Below are positions 1 to 9,167 of a stretch of 64,000 nucleotides of DNA, in pieces. The stretch is from Candidatus Scalindua sediminis. GTDB lineage: Bacteria; Planctomycetota; Brocadiia; Brocadiales; Scalinduaceae. The translations under genes and the position numbers were made by a program. The stretch lies in contig VSDH01000009.1 in assembly GCA_008636105.1 (NCBI GenBank), forward strand, positions 28,954-92,953, in the 5' to 3' direction. Under the pieces are notes generated by a model. The model had not been told where the DNA came from and made no database searches. It worked only from the letters and a program-made list of their open reading frames with translations. Numbering within the stretch: position 1 is the stretch's first letter; each line of letters opens with the position of its first letter.

Positions 1-560
1 GACATTATTACTAAAATAAAATTTCTCATTTCATTGCCTATTGCCTACTGTAAATTGATTGTAATATCATTTGTATTCAAAAATTCTCCAATCCCTCATA
101 ATGTTTCACTACACTTCCTACCTCGCGCCGCAGGCTGGCAAAGTATGGCAAATTTATTTCAGGTCGACATGCATGCATCGTCGTCTTTCGACTTCGCCGC
201 ATCCTCGAGCGCCTTTGCGGTTAAATATTATGTTGTATCAAACTATGTGCCAAATGGAACTAAACAGTATGTTAATATAAACTTAGTACTATTTTTTACG
301 CTATTTCCTCTCATGTGAAGGAAGAGAGCAGAGATGTACATGAAATCCAATAGAATTCCACTTGATATTAAGTAATTACTGTTAAATAAAGGCTGTGAGA
401 CTGTTGTGAAAATGCATTTAATTGTATAAAAAATAAACATTTTTATGGTTTTTGGGTATAACAACCGTACATGATTGACTATCTAAAATTGTATTGATGA
501 ACCAAGAATTTCTTGCATCTTTATTTGTTTGTAGCTTAAGGACTTACAATAATCTCATCA
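1..560. other. Intergenic, no gene supported
   Basis: This stretch holds only short open frames on both strands, without convincing start sites or recognisable protein content. There is a GC-richer patch around 120-230 in an otherwise AT-rich background, similar in base use to the repeat islets seen elsewhere in the window. I see no RNA gene or clear terminator. Confidence 0.6.
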
Positions 561-769
561 CGCGATTGCTATGGCTTGCCTTGTCCAATGCCTATATTTA
601 AGGCATCTCAAAAAAATAAAAGAAATGGAGATCGGGCAAATCTTGGAAATTGTATTAAAAGACTGAAATGAAAACATGGTGGGGAAAAGCAGGAAATGAA
701 TTACTAAAGATAGATGAGGTAGATGGAGAATATCATACCTACGTTCGCAAGCTGGCGCCTGATGAATAG
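561..769 (+). pseudogene. TusA-family sulfurtransferase pseudogene (two frameshifts)
   Basis: Three consecutive frames together spell a TusA-like sulfurtransferase. The first (from 561) gives RDCYGLPCPMPIFKAS, containing the CPMP signature with the catalytic Cys of the family. The second (about 616-663) gives KEMEIGQILEIVLKD, and the third (668-769) gives GNELLKIDEVDGEYHTYV and a stop at 767-769. No single frame spans the gene, and a TGA closes the middle segment at 664-666. TusA proteins pass persulfide sulfur to tRNA-modification or other sulfur-transfer enzymes, but this copy cannot make an intact product. Its 3' part is duplicated near 30.1 kb. The family call is from motif recognition. 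Confidence 0.72.
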
Positions 770-821
770 GTAATAACATCTTTTTTTACGAGCAAAGCTC
801 AATTCATATTACAACCAGCCC
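668..821 (+). repeat. Dispersed repeat, copy 1 (TusA-like gene 3' end)
   Basis: About 150 bp that recur in the same orientation at 30039-30191. The match covers the last roughly 30 codons of the TusA-like reading frame and continues about 50 bp beyond its stop codon, so the unit is a duplicated DNA segment and not only a conserved protein motif. Confidence 0.85.
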
Positions 822-885
822 GACCTTGAGACTGTGTCACAATAGAGAAAAAATATAATACGTCATTCTGATTTCTATGACTTGG

Positions 886-1908
886 TCAAGTATTATTTAA
901 TAATATTTGTGGATTAATTGATAGATAACCTTCTATGTAAGGTTTTCTATCTCTGGCAATTGCACATATAATTTTTATCAGTTTGTTAGCAATGTTGTTT
1001 AATACTAAACGTCCTGATTTACCTTCAGCGACTTTTCTCATGAAATACATTTTTATGCATTTATTGTGAGTTCTTAAAGAAAGTGAAGCAAGATAAATGA
1101 ACTTTCTAGGTCGTTTGGGGCCTCTCCGTTGCGACTTTGCTTTCTTAAAGATAGAACTTCCGCTTGAATGTTCATGTGGCGCTATGCCAAAATAGGAAGC
1201 CAGGTTCTTTGAATTAATATTTTCTGTGAACCCTTTTGTTGTAACAAGGAGATTGTAATATAATAAATTACCAACAGCAGGAATACTTGTAATAAGTGTT
1301 TTCATTTGATGAAAATCCGTGTCTTTTTTGATTAACTTTTCGATTTCCTTTTCAATTGTCTCTACTTGTTTACTCAAGTGATCAATTGATTGTTGAAACG
1401 TCTTTTCTGCTAAGGGGGTCCTGACATATTTTCGTTTTACCGCTTTGAGAGAGTTCTTATTTGCGCTTCTTTGCTTTAGTAATTGCTCACGAGTTGTAAG
1501 TAATACTTGAATCTGCTCAAGAATATAACTCTTTGGTTCCCAAAGAGTTAGTTTGTCCTTAAAGCGATAAGCATACTCTGAGATTTGTTGACTATCTACC
1601 CGATCATTTTTATCTAGATGGGTAAAAGCTTTTTTTACTTTGTGTGGTGCTTCCAAGACAAGTGGGTAGTTTTGAGAGGAAACATAATAACAAAGGTTAT
1701 CACAGTAGACCCCGGTAGCTTCCATACAGATGATGGAATTTCCTGGGGATACCTTTTGTTGTTTTAACCAAGCAACAAACTGCTGAAATCCATCCATCGA
1801 ATTTGTAAATTCTTTGGATATATGTGGTTTCTGAGGTGTAGAAAAGATTGAGGCATAAAAAGTCTTGTCGGCAATATCGATTCCAATGTAAAATCGTCTT
1901 TTTTGCAT
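886..1908 (-). CDS. IS110-family transposase
   Basis: A 340-residue transposase of the IS110 family (DEDD-type N-terminal nuclease plus the C-terminal Transposase_20 or IS116/IS110/IS902 domain). The N-terminus IGIDIADKTFYASIF carries the first catalytic Asp. MEATGVYCDNL carries the Glu, and KNDRVDSQQISEYA the later Asp residues. The C-terminal part has ITSIPAVGN, SYFGIAPHEHSSGSS and the basic block SQRRGPKRPRKFIY, with the conserved serine region of this family. The frame is full length and undamaged, so the element may be active. The start is supported by a GGAGTG sequence just upstream on the minus strand. IS110 elements lack terminal inverted repeats and in many members use a structured bridge RNA encoded in a non-coding end. 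The roughly 300 bp before the start codon (1909-2210) is the candidate place. Confidence 0.95.
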   Translation of the reverse strand: MQKRRFYIGIDIADKTFYASIFSTPQKPHISKEFTNSMDGFQQFVAWLKQQKVSPGNSIICMEATGVYCDNLCYYVSSQNYPLVLEAPHKVKKAFTHLDKNDRVDSQQISEYAYRFKDKLTLWEPKSYILEQIQVLLTTREQLLKQRSANKNSLKAVKRKYVRTPLAEKTFQQSIDHLSKQVETIEKEIEKLIKKDTDFHQMKTLITSIPAVGNLLYYNLLVTTKGFTENINSKNLASYFGIAPHEHSSGSSIFKKAKSQRRGPKRPRKFIYLASLSLRTHNKCIKMYFMRKVAEGKSGRLVLNNIANKLIKIICAIARDRKPYIEGYLSINPQILLNNT

Positions 1909-2210
1909 AATGCACTCCTAAATAAAAGTATAACAAAAATAAACAAGAAAGAAGGATAAGCTTGTTCTATTTTATTCATCTTTTAAGATGGAACTTCTAT
2001 ATAGCTTTACCTTCAGAAAGGATTGGGTCTTAATCAGAATATAAGTTTTATATAAACCTTGGAACTTGCGTAGACTTATTCAATCCTTTCTCTAGTGTTA
2101 AATATTATCATAAGAGTCGAGGAAATTGTAATGCATGAAAACTCCATTACACTACGTTTCATTACGTTTTCATGCATTAACTTACAGATATTATGCCTTT
2201 AATCTTAAAT
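1909..2210 (-). mobile_element. Structured non-coding end of the IS110 element (candidate bridge-RNA region)
   Basis: The 5' non-coding flank of the transposase contains two inverted repeats. One is an 11-bp perfect pair, AGAAAGGATTG at 2015-2025 with its complement at 2081-2091. The other is a 13-bp perfect pair, AATGCATGAAAAC at 2131-2143 with its complement at 2167-2179 around a 23-nt loop. IS110-group elements are known to encode a target-choosing bridge RNA in this location. The assignment here rests on position and hairpins only, and the outer limits of the element are not resolved. Confidence 0.4.
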
Positions 2211-2941
2211 ATTAATAACCATAGTCTAATAGAACTTGTCGCCTGTGGCGCCCCTTGAAGCAACTACGAGATCCGACTCCCGCCAGAACGACGTCGGGCT
2301 GGCAGACGGGATTCAGAATCTAATGATTTCAATAGGTTAGCAACCTAAGAGATCCCGACCCCCATAGCCCCGCTGCCCCAGCATCTTGCTTTCGCTCTTA
2401 CAGAGCCTACTTTCGGCAAGAAAGCGCAGGGGCAAGATGCGGGGCTAGGAATGGGGGCGGATGGCCAAGCCGGGCGGGCAATGTCTTTCGGGCAGGTAAC
2501 GTTCGGTACGGGCAGGTTGGCGTAAATTTCGTAGAATCGGCTTTTGTGTGCCCGTGCCCATTCGGCCAGTGCTTGAATACCAACAAAGGATTTGTGGAAT
2601 TCATTTTTCCTATTGATTTTGGTATTTACTTGAGTATTATAACCCCCTCAATATTAATACAATCTACTAGATTTCATACCACACAGACATATACTCCATC
2701 AAATGATGGATGCTTTCATAAATTAAGTTTATTTTTACAGAGATATAAATATATGAGCTATCTTGCTTCTTCTCAATAAAGTAGTAATAGTAATATGTTT
2801 TATCTGGATACCATTACAATCGCAGGAGCAGTTGCGGGAGATTAAGGGAGCTTGGATATGGTAAAGGTGGTATAAAGAACGGGGGCAGGTCAGCCTGCGG
2901 CTACAGTAATATATAATCACTCAATCTAGGTAATAATAAAA
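2211..2941. other. Intergenic with GC-rich palindromic repeat islet
   Basis: About 730 bp without a supported gene. The first 250 bp are GC-rich and made of nested palindromes (see the repeat at 2311-2460). The remainder is AT-rich with a GC-rich patch to about 2580. Short frames across it follow the palindromes and have no recognisable protein content. Confidence 0.6.
2311..2460. repeat. GC-rich palindromic repeat, copy A
   Basis: A block beginning TTCAGAATCTAATGATTTCA and ending GGGGCTAGGAATGGGGGCG recurs at 40958-41100 with a different middle. Its outer arms (CGACCCCCATAGCCCC at the left, GGGGCTAGGAATGGGGGCG at the right) are imperfect inverted repeats, and a shorter inner pair includes CATCTTGC and its complement GCAAGATG. 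The base composition is far from that of the surrounding DNA. Confidence 0.8.
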
Positions 2942-4063
2942 ATGTGGTATAAGAAAATAAGGCTTATTTCGTTATTTGTTGTTTTATCTGGAGCAATTAG
3001 TTGTACAAACTATAATCCTTTTGTCCTGAAGGGTCAAGTTCAAGACCAATATGACAAAATATTTAATGAAGGTAAGACATATATAAGGCTTGAAGAATTA
3101 AAGAGTACAAAAGGAGCCTCAAAGACATTTCTTGATCATCCACAATATTTAAGTAAGGATATGTTGGCAAGTGTGCTCTCTTCCATTTATTTTAAAGAAA
3201 AGGGCATAAAAGGTTGGAGTAAAGAACAGTATGTATTTCATGAAAGTGAATTATTGAAATTAACATCCCATATTGCAGATGCTTTCACAAGAGCATCTCC
3301 ATCGCAATACATATTGGTAAATTCAAATTATACAAAGGGAAAAAGACTTTTTAAGTCAGAAGTGTATACCATATTTGGATTATTTGTTTCCAGTGATAAA
3401 TTAAATGTTGTTTTCTCAAGAATTCAATATGAAGGTATAATTAATAAGGGTAGGGACAAGACATTTGTAGATTCTGGAGGTACAGCATTTGTTGATCCAT
3501 TTAGTATAACAAAAAACCCATTCTGGAAAATAAACATTCGCTCCGGTCAACGGCTTAAGAAAGGACATGATAATTGGTTAATAATTGATTTAGAAAAAGA
3601 TGCTTTTGCCAAAAAAGAAGATCACGAAAAGAAAGTAGCACCCAGTGATAAGCAAGAAGGTGTTAAAGTTTATGGTACCAAAGAAAGAGTTTCAGGTTCT
3701 CCTAAAAGGGTGGAAACAAAATTAAGTATTAAAGACCAACTTTTAGAGTTAAAGGAATTAGAAAACACCGGGCTTATTACCAGTGAAGATTATGAACGAA
3801 GAAAAGCAGAGATATTAGTTGGCAAACAGGAAAAGAGTATAAGGGAGAAGTTTATTGAACTTCGCAAACTAAAAGAAGGCGGCTTTATTGGTGATATTGA
3901 TTATGAAAATAAGAAAAGAGACCTCTTAGATAAAGATGATGAGAGTGAAAGAGAAAGAAATATTAAGGATGTCCTGGCAGAGTATTTGGAACTGAGAGAT
4001 GAGGGCTTTATAACGGACAAAGATTATAATTACAAAAAAAGAAAATTATTAAGAGAGTTTTAA
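2942..4063 (+). CDS. Lipoprotein with three C-terminal SHOCT-like repeats
   Basis: A 373-residue protein with an N-terminal signal and a lipobox (LSGAISC, Cys at about residue 21), so it is probably membrane-anchored on the periplasmic side. The middle (about 25-255) is not recognised. The C-terminal third has three copies of a short helical unit, each with a leucine-rich helix followed by a G-[LF]-I-x(4)-DY-E/N-x-[KR]-[KR] motif: LKELENTGLITSEDYERRK, LRKLKEGGFIGDIDYENKK and LRDEGFITDKDYNYKK. They resemble SHOCT domains, small helical modules normally found once at protein C-termini. A charged linker of about 25 residues precedes them. The start ATG has only a weak upstream AGG. Function is unknown. 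Confidence 0.85.
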   Translation: MWYKKIRLISLFVVLSGAISCTNYNPFVLKGQVQDQYDKIFNEGKTYIRLEELKSTKGASKTFLDHPQYLSKDMLASVLSSIYFKEKGIKGWSKEQYVFHESELLKLTSHIADAFTRASPSQYILVNSNYTKGKRLFKSEVYTIFGLFVSSDKLNVVFSRIQYEGIINKGRDKTFVDSGGTAFVDPFSITKNPFWKINIRSGQRLKKGHDNWLIIDLEKDAFAKKEDHEKKVAPSDKQEGVKVYGTKERVSGSPKRVETKLSIKDQLLELKELENTGLITSEDYERRKAEILVGKQEKSIREKFIELRKLKEGGFIGDIDYENKKRDLLDKDDESERERNIKDVLAEYLELRDEGFITDKDYNYKKRKLLREF

Positions 4064-4080
4064 ACTTTGCACGTTTTTCT

Positions 4081-4190
4081 TTAATGATCTATTAATAATG
4101 ATTCTGCTAATTTTAAATCTTCACGTATTGTAATCTTAATATTATCATAGCTTCCCGAAACCCATTGATCAAAAGAAAATACCCATTGTA
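4081..4190 (-). pseudogene. Possible ispD 3' remnant
   Basis: The minus strand reads WVSGSYDNIKITIREDLK followed by LAESLLIDH and a stop at 4081-4083. This closely resembles the C-terminus of IspD (2-C-methyl-D-erythritol 4-phosphate cytidylyltransferase), whose proteins end with a segment like GSYxNIKITxPEDLxLAE. Upstream of about 4190 the frame loses any resemblance and no start is present, so only a C-terminal scrap appears to remain. Confidence 0.5.
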
Positions 4191-4489
4191 GAAATAAAAA
4201 ACTTTTTAAAGAAATGCGTCAATAGTTGCAGAAACATATTATGCCGGAAATTCTAAAGGAAGAAGAATAAGCATCTGTTTAAAAATAGAGGAACAGAAAA
4301 TCTTTGATCTTAAAACTAAAATGATATTACTCCCGCAATGTTTATAAGGATATTATTAACAAAAAGAACGATTATGTTATGTGATACCTACATTAAATAA
4401 ATGTCTAAACAAAAATATTTATAAGACATACTTTCCACTCTCCTACGATTGTTTAGATTGTCATAATGACAAGTGCTTTTCTGCCAGGT
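4191..4489. other. Intergenic, nothing recognised
   Basis: AT-rich DNA between the ispD-like scrap and the TPR lipoprotein. There are short frames on the plus strand but no motif, start site or hairpin that I can support. Confidence 0.5.
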
Positions 4490-5074
4490 TTAATCACATG
4501 AACGAAAGCCAGGATACCGACGCCCATATCCAAAATCTCTATGTCTAATGTAAGTGTAGGGCCATTGATAGTAATAGTCCATATCACGAATCTTTTCTTC
4601 CTGCGCAACTATGGTTTCGATACTACTCGTCACCAAATCCACAGTTTCCGGCAATGTTTCATCACTTTCCAGTACCGTAATACCATTCCGTAATTTTTCT
4701 GAAACATTATCGTAAGGAAACTTTTCAAGGTATGAATTCCATTCAGTAATTGCATCGTCTATATTCCCATACCTTAGATATGCCATGCCCAAATATAGCC
4801 TTGCGCTTTTATCGCTTCTTTGAAGTCTTTTTGCAGTTTCAAGTTCGGAAATTGATTGTGCATACATTTCTGTTTTGTAATGGGCTATTCCAAGTTGGGT
4901 GTATACTTTTGGGTATTCCGGATTTTTCTCCAGAACGGTATTGAATGAATCAATTGCATTCTGATACTTTTGCTGTTCTAAATAATTTACACCTGTCCTA
5001 TAATGCATCCCCGCACATCCACTACCTATAAACAAGATTACTGTAACAATTGACAAGGTCGTTAGATTCTTCAT
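4490..5074 (-). CDS. TPR-repeat lipoprotein
   Basis: A 194-residue lipoprotein with a short signal and lipobox (FIGSGC, Cys at residue 20), followed by about three tetratricopeptide repeats. Their hallmarks are visible as GVNYLEQQKYQNAIDSFNTV, LGIAHYKTEMYAQSISELE and YLGMAYLRYGNIDDAITEW. TPRs form helical scaffolds for protein contacts, and such lipoproteins often work in envelope assembly. The last 35 residues are rich in Tyr, Trp and Arg (DYYYQWPYTYIRHRDFGYG) and are unusual. I place the start at 5074 because GAGGAG lies a few bases upstream there. An in-frame ATG seven codons earlier (5095) lacks a site. Confidence 0.85.
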   Translation of the reverse strand: MKNLTTLSIVTVILFIGSGCAGMHYRTGVNYLEQQKYQNAIDSFNTVLEKNPEYPKVYTQLGIAHYKTEMYAQSISELETAKRLQRSDKSARLYLGMAYLRYGNIDDAITEWNSYLEKFPYDNVSEKLRNGITVLESDETLPETVDLVTSSIETIVAQEEKIRDMDYYYQWPYTYIRHRDFGYGRRYPGFRSCD

Positions 5075-5423
5075 TAGTCTCCTCTTTATTAGCACATATA
5101 AACAGATTTATTACCTAAGATTGTCCTTTATCTATTTATATTTTAGCACGAAAATTATCATGTTAGAACTATCAAGTAAAAAAGGGCCGAGAGACAGGAT
5201 TTTCTCTTTCGTCTCTCAACCCCATATGGTTATCAAACAAAATTTGTTTAATGATGATAACGTTCTTTTTACCTAATGTTTATGCTTATGCTCACATGCA
5301 TGGGAAGCTACTGTTGATTATGTTAAAAATCAAGGATACTGGTGCGGTATCAGTGATAGAGAGAATAGACGTAAGGTTTGAGCCATTCGGGGTTGGTTGT
5401 CATGACTAATACCGATTTGATTG
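5075..5423. other. Intergenic with hairpins
   Basis: A 5' region of the TPR lipoprotein, merging into a decayed transposon region. A hairpin is formed by GAGAGAC (5189-5195) and GTCTCTC (5211-5217). A second inverted pair, TTATCAAACAAA with TTTGTTT and GATAA, lies near 5230-5260. No gene is supported. Confidence 0.5.
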
Positions 5424-6017
5424 GTCGATGAAAAGAAGACTTTTTGGAATAAGTATGAGAATGCTATCATTTACAGCAAACTTCATCCTTTACCAGTAAT
5501 TGTTCGTAAACTATCTATGGAGTACGGACCGGGCTTTAGCAATAAAGGAGCACCTTTATGCCCTTTTGGCTATCCGACTTGAAGCAAAGGGATTGAATAT
5601 CAAAACAAACGCATTAAGTTTGCATGTCACCACGTTTGTCGTCAAGACCAACAGAAGTTATTATTCAATTACCATTATAGAAATAGTAAAAGCCGCTTTG
5701 AGTGGATGACTTACACACATTTCAAAGATAGCTATCGTAAACAAGGATCTGCTACCCCAGGTTCAAGAGTCTATGAAAGACTTAAGCCTCTTCGTACTGG
5801 CATAGAATGCTACTACGGTTTAGCAAAGAAAATCGCCATAAATGGAATCAGTAACACTTACATGACACCGTATCGGCACGATGGCCATAACAATGTGCTT
5901 ATACACATAATTGAACTTAATATCGTTTTAAGTCAGGACTTTATCTTCTCCCTAAAGGGACCTACTTCTGGCAGCATAAAAAATGTGGCAAAATGGAGTG
6001 ATATTATATCAGTTTAA
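5424..6017 (+). pseudogene. Broken transposase (DDE-type, family unsure)
   Basis: One frame is open from about 5424 to 6017 except for a TGA at 5580-5582. It reads KLSMEYGPGFSNKGAPLCPF before the stop, then EYQNKRIKFACHHVC, and ends in ERLKPLRTGIECYYGLAKK and NVLIHIIELNIVLSQDF. A zinc-finger-like Cys-His segment, a basic middle and a late catalytic Glu in an I/V-E context are typical of DDE transposases of the IS4, IS1182 or ISNCY type. The 5' half is missing and there is an internal stop, so the copy is dead. Confidence 0.65.
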
Positions 6018-6200
6018 CACCTGTGATATAGAACAGGTTCGATAGTTTTTTAAGTTATATATAGTTAGAATTAACCATATGCATATAGAGTTAAAAACCT
6101 AGAGAAATGGTAAGTACAAACTATTTAAAAAGAACGCCCTTGTTGTATCCTATAGTCGAAATTGTTGTAAATTTTTGTTATTTGTATTTGTTTTATTTTT

Positions 6201-6239
6201 GAAAGGAGGTGATATTTCATGCAAAAAATATATTTTTAA
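6201..6239 (+). promoter_or_regulatory. Strong Shine-Dalgarno with six-codon mini-ORF
   Basis: AAAGGAGGTGAT at 6202-6213 matches the 16S rRNA anti-SD almost perfectly. It is followed after 5 nt by ATG and the six-codon frame MQKIYF with a stop at 6237-6239. The porin start lies 46 nt further on with its own GGAGGA site. This could be a leader peptide or a ribosome standby site. No attenuator structure is evident. Confidence 0.4.
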
Positions 6240-6284
6240 CTTAACTTACTTTGTTGAAAGCACTCTTAAGCTGGAGGAAATTTT

Positions 6285-7547
6285 ATGAAGATAAAGAAAC
6301 TGGTATTATCGTCGTTTATGATTGCGGGTTTTGTAATGTTATGCAACTTAAGGGGTGGGGCTACAGCCTATGCTGTAGGATTAGAAGAAAGGATGGATTA
6401 TTTAGAAACGAGGATTAGTGAATTAACTTCGACCCAAGATGATCACAAAAGCGCTATAAGTGCAATAAAGGGGCTTCAAGAAAGAGTTTCGGTTGGCTTC
6501 GGTCTGCGTACATCTTTCACGACGACAGAAGATAGAGCCGGCACCAAAGGCGATGGGGTAAGTGGTGGGAGAAGTTATGATAATGATTTTGATGTTGAAA
6601 ACATGCGACTTTACTTTGGGGCCAAAGTTACCGACAATATATATGTAGAATTCAATACAGAAATTTCTAACACTGATGCCGGCGCTGCAGGTACAGGTGT
6701 ATCCGACGACGTGCGCTTGCTGGATGCTTTTGTGGAATATAAGTGGAACGACTATTTTCACATACGATTTGGAAGGCATCTGCCGGCTAGCGACCGTTTT
6801 AATCTTGACGGGCCGTACTATCAAAACTCCTTTGACTTTCCAGATGTTGTACAGAGATACCCGAATAAATCTACTGGCCGTGTTGAAGGAATTAGTTATT
6901 GGGGGCAGTACGCTGGTGGAAAATTCAAGTGGCAGTTTACAGCGTCAGAAGGTACTGAAGTTGCCGGTGGTCCCAATGATGATCCAGACCATTTGCAGTA
7001 TTCAGGTCGTTTGACGTATAATTTCTGGGAACCTGAACCTGGTTTTTACAATAGCAGCACTTTTTATGGTAAGAAAGACGTACTGGCTATAGGTTTAGTG
7101 GGGTTTCAACAGTCAGATGCTGTAGGCACTGCGGCAGAGCCGAGCGATTTTACTGGCTGGAATTTCGATTTCCTGCTTGAGAAAAACTTTGGTTGGGGCA
7201 CCATAGACATAGAGGCTGCCTATTTTGATTACAACAACCATAAAGCAGCAGGTTCAGGTTCTCTGGCCGATGGTCAGGCCTGGGAGGCTGGGTTTAGTTA
7301 CCTGTATCCTGAAAAAATCGGTTGGGGATATCCGCAATTTGTTTCTCGTTATCAGTCCTTTGATCCTACCGATAACTTGGCTCCCACCACAGCCTTCACT
7401 GAGTCAAAAATAGAATTGGCTTTGCATTACATCATACAGGGTCATAACGCAAAGATTGCCCTGATATGGAGCAATACTCATCTTGGTAATTCACCAAGCA
7501 ATGAAGATGTCGGTGCGATCAAACTCGGGATGCAACTTCAGCACTAG
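6285..7547 (+). CDS. Outer-membrane porin (OprP/OprO-like), probably for urea
   Basis: A 420-residue secreted beta-barrel protein. Residues 1-30 form a signal peptide (VLSSFMIAGFVMLC core). Residues about 33-70 form a coiled-coil segment (LEERMDYLETRISEL) as in porins with a periplasmic N-terminal trimerisation helix. The rest consists of amphipathic strands rich in aromatic and Gly residues (MRLYFGAKVTDNIYVEFNTE, IRFGRHLPASDRFN), as in phosphate-selective-porin-like proteins. The C-terminus GAIKLGMQLQH is a typical last strand, though it ends in His and not Phe. The start has a good GGAGGA site. The gene sits just upstream of urtA in the same direction, so a role in letting urea or amides across the outer membrane is a reasonable inference. 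Confidence 0.85.
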   Translation: MKIKKLVLSSFMIAGFVMLCNLRGGATAYAVGLEERMDYLETRISELTSTQDDHKSAISAIKGLQERVSVGFGLRTSFTTTEDRAGTKGDGVSGGRSYDNDFDVENMRLYFGAKVTDNIYVEFNTEISNTDAGAAGTGVSDDVRLLDAFVEYKWNDYFHIRFGRHLPASDRFNLDGPYYQNSFDFPDVVQRYPNKSTGRVEGISYWGQYAGGKFKWQFTASEGTEVAGGPNDDPDHLQYSGRLTYNFWEPEPGFYNSSTFYGKKDVLAIGLVGFQQSDAVGTAAEPSDFTGWNFDFLLEKNFGWGTIDIEAAYFDYNNHKAAGSGSLADGQAWEAGFSYLYPEKIGWGYPQFVSRYQSFDPTDNLAPTTAFTESKIELALHYIIQGHNAKIALIWSNTHLGNSPSNEDVGAIKLGMQLQH

Positions 7548-7667
7548 GACATATAAATACATTTAAACATGGGTAGTGTTTAATGGGTAACATTGTCGAC
7601 TCATAAGGAAGGAGGTTTTTTTACTATAATATTTTAGTTTTGTCTAACAAGTAGAAAGGAGAAACGA

Positions 7668-9167
7668 ATGTATAGCAAAAGTAAGAAGCGATTTTTTGAT
7701 TGGAGGAATTTTTTTAGAAGCACACACAGGACAGCCTTAGCCATCACAGTTGCTGTTGGCATGGCTATGTTCATTGGTTCTCAGGCGATCAATGCCGGAG
7801 AAATTGATCCCTCAAAACCACCCATCAAGGTTGGGGTATTACATTCTTTGAGTGGTACTATGGCCATAAGTGAAGTTGCTATTAAAGACGTGGTATTAAT
7901 GGCAATTGATGAGATTAATGCTGCGGGTGGCCTCTTAGGTGGAAGGAAGGTTGTTCCAATTGTGGAAGACCCCGCCTCAGATTGGCCTACCTTCGCAGAA
8001 AAGGCTAAAAAACTTATACTTCGAGATAAGGTATGCTCTGTTTTCGGTTGCTGGACTTCCGCAAGTAGAAAAGCGGTACTCCCGGTATTTGAAAAATATG
8101 ACCATCTCTTGTGGTATCCCGTCCAGTACGAAGGAAATGAGTGCTCGAAGAATGTGATTTATTCAGGGGCCACGCCAAATCAGCAGACAGGCCCCGCTGT
8201 GACATGGCTTTTAAAACAGGGCAAAAAAAGGTTTTACCTATTGGGATCGGATTATATATTCCCAAGGACAACTAACATGATTATCAAGGCGCAACTTAAG
8301 GCAGAAGGCGGCGTACTGGTAGCAGAGGAATACACCCCCCTTGGCCATATGGAATATGCTACCGTTGTAAATAAGATAAAAGCAGCAAGACCTGATGTTA
8401 TATTCAGTTCGATTAATGGTGACAGCAATGTCGCATTCTTCAAACAGTTGAAAGCTGCCGGAATTACGGCTAGAGATATTCCTGTTATGTCAGTGAGTAT
8501 CGCTGAAGAGGAAGTTCGTGGTATTGGTGGTGAAAACGTAGCAGGTCATTATGCTGTGTGGAACTATTTCATGAGTCAGGATAACCCGATAAATAAGACT
8601 TTTGTGGAAAATTATCAGAATCGCTTTGGAAAGAAGCGTGTTACAGATGATCCTATTGAGGCACAATACATTAATGTGAAGACGTGGGCCATGGCAGTAG
8701 AAAAGGCTGGCTCGGATGATGTACATGCCATCCGTGACGCAGCAATGGGAATCGAGTGGAATGCGCCCGAGGGACCTGTAAGACTCGACCCCATGAATCA
8801 GCACTACTGGAAAATTGTGCAGATTGGTAAGCATTTGAAGAATGGTCAGTTCAAGATTGTATGGTCTACACCTGGTCCTGTAAAACCAAAGCCATGGAGC
8901 AGGTTCACAAATCCCACCTATGAGTGTGATCAATTCAAAGGTGGAACAGTTACTGATTTAAAGCCAGGCCAGAGAGGTAGTGATTATGAGATAATGACGG
9001 TGGCTGATCAGGGTAGGATTAAGGACACGGGTACAATGACCGGAGATGTAGAGGCATCAGCCCTTCTGACGGCGTTTGCAGGAAAGCCTGCAATAGCAGA
9101 AGGGGGTTCATTAGAAAGCAGAGTGGAAAGACTGGAAAAATGGATGAATAGTTTTAAGAAGAGATAA
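7668..9167 (+). CDS. Urea ABC transporter, substrate-binding protein UrtA
   Basis: A 499-residue periplasmic binding protein of the amide/urea group (Peripla_BP_5 fold, UrtA type). A long signal segment (hydrophobic core about 25-42) precedes the mature start IKVGVLHSLSGTMAISE, with the family motifs VEDPASDWPTFAEKA, FGCWTSASRKAVLPVFE and LLWYPVQYEGNECSKNVIY. It delivers urea to the UrtBC permease. The C-terminus has an extra tail of about 60 residues ending in SLESRVERLEKWMNSF, a predicted short coiled coil that ordinary UrtA proteins are not known to need. An AAAGGAG site precedes the ATG. About 1 kb of non-coding DNA separates it from urtB, unusual for a urt operon. Confidence 0.95.
   Translation: MYSKSKKRFFDWRNFFRSTHRTALAITVAVGMAMFIGSQAINAGEIDPSKPPIKVGVLHSLSGTMAISEVAIKDVVLMAIDEINAAGGLLGGRKVVPIVEDPASDWPTFAEKAKKLILRDKVCSVFGCWTSASRKAVLPVFEKYDHLLWYPVQYEGNECSKNVIYSGATPNQQTGPAVTWLLKQGKKRFYLLGSDYIFPRTTNMIIKAQLKAEGGVLVAEEYTPLGHMEYATVVNKIKAARPDVIFSSINGDSNVAFFKQLKAAGITARDIPVMSVSIAEEEVRGIGGENVAGHYAVWNYFMSQDNPINKTFVENYQNRFGKKRVTDDPIEAQYINVKTWAMAVEKAGSDDVHAIRDAAMGIEWNAPEGPVRLDPMNQHYWKIVQIGKHLKNGQFKIVWSTPGPVKPKPWSRFTNPTYECDQFKGGTVTDLKPGQRGSDYEIMTVADQGRIKDTGTMTGDVEASALLTAFAGKPAIAEGGSLESRVERLEKWMNSFKKR

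Noticed and set aside
34..318. Short frames at the window start
   Set aside because: They overlap each other on both strands and have no recognisable content or start signals.
2407..2604. Pro- and Lys-rich frame in the GC-rich islet
   Set aside because: It follows the repeat composition and not a gene.
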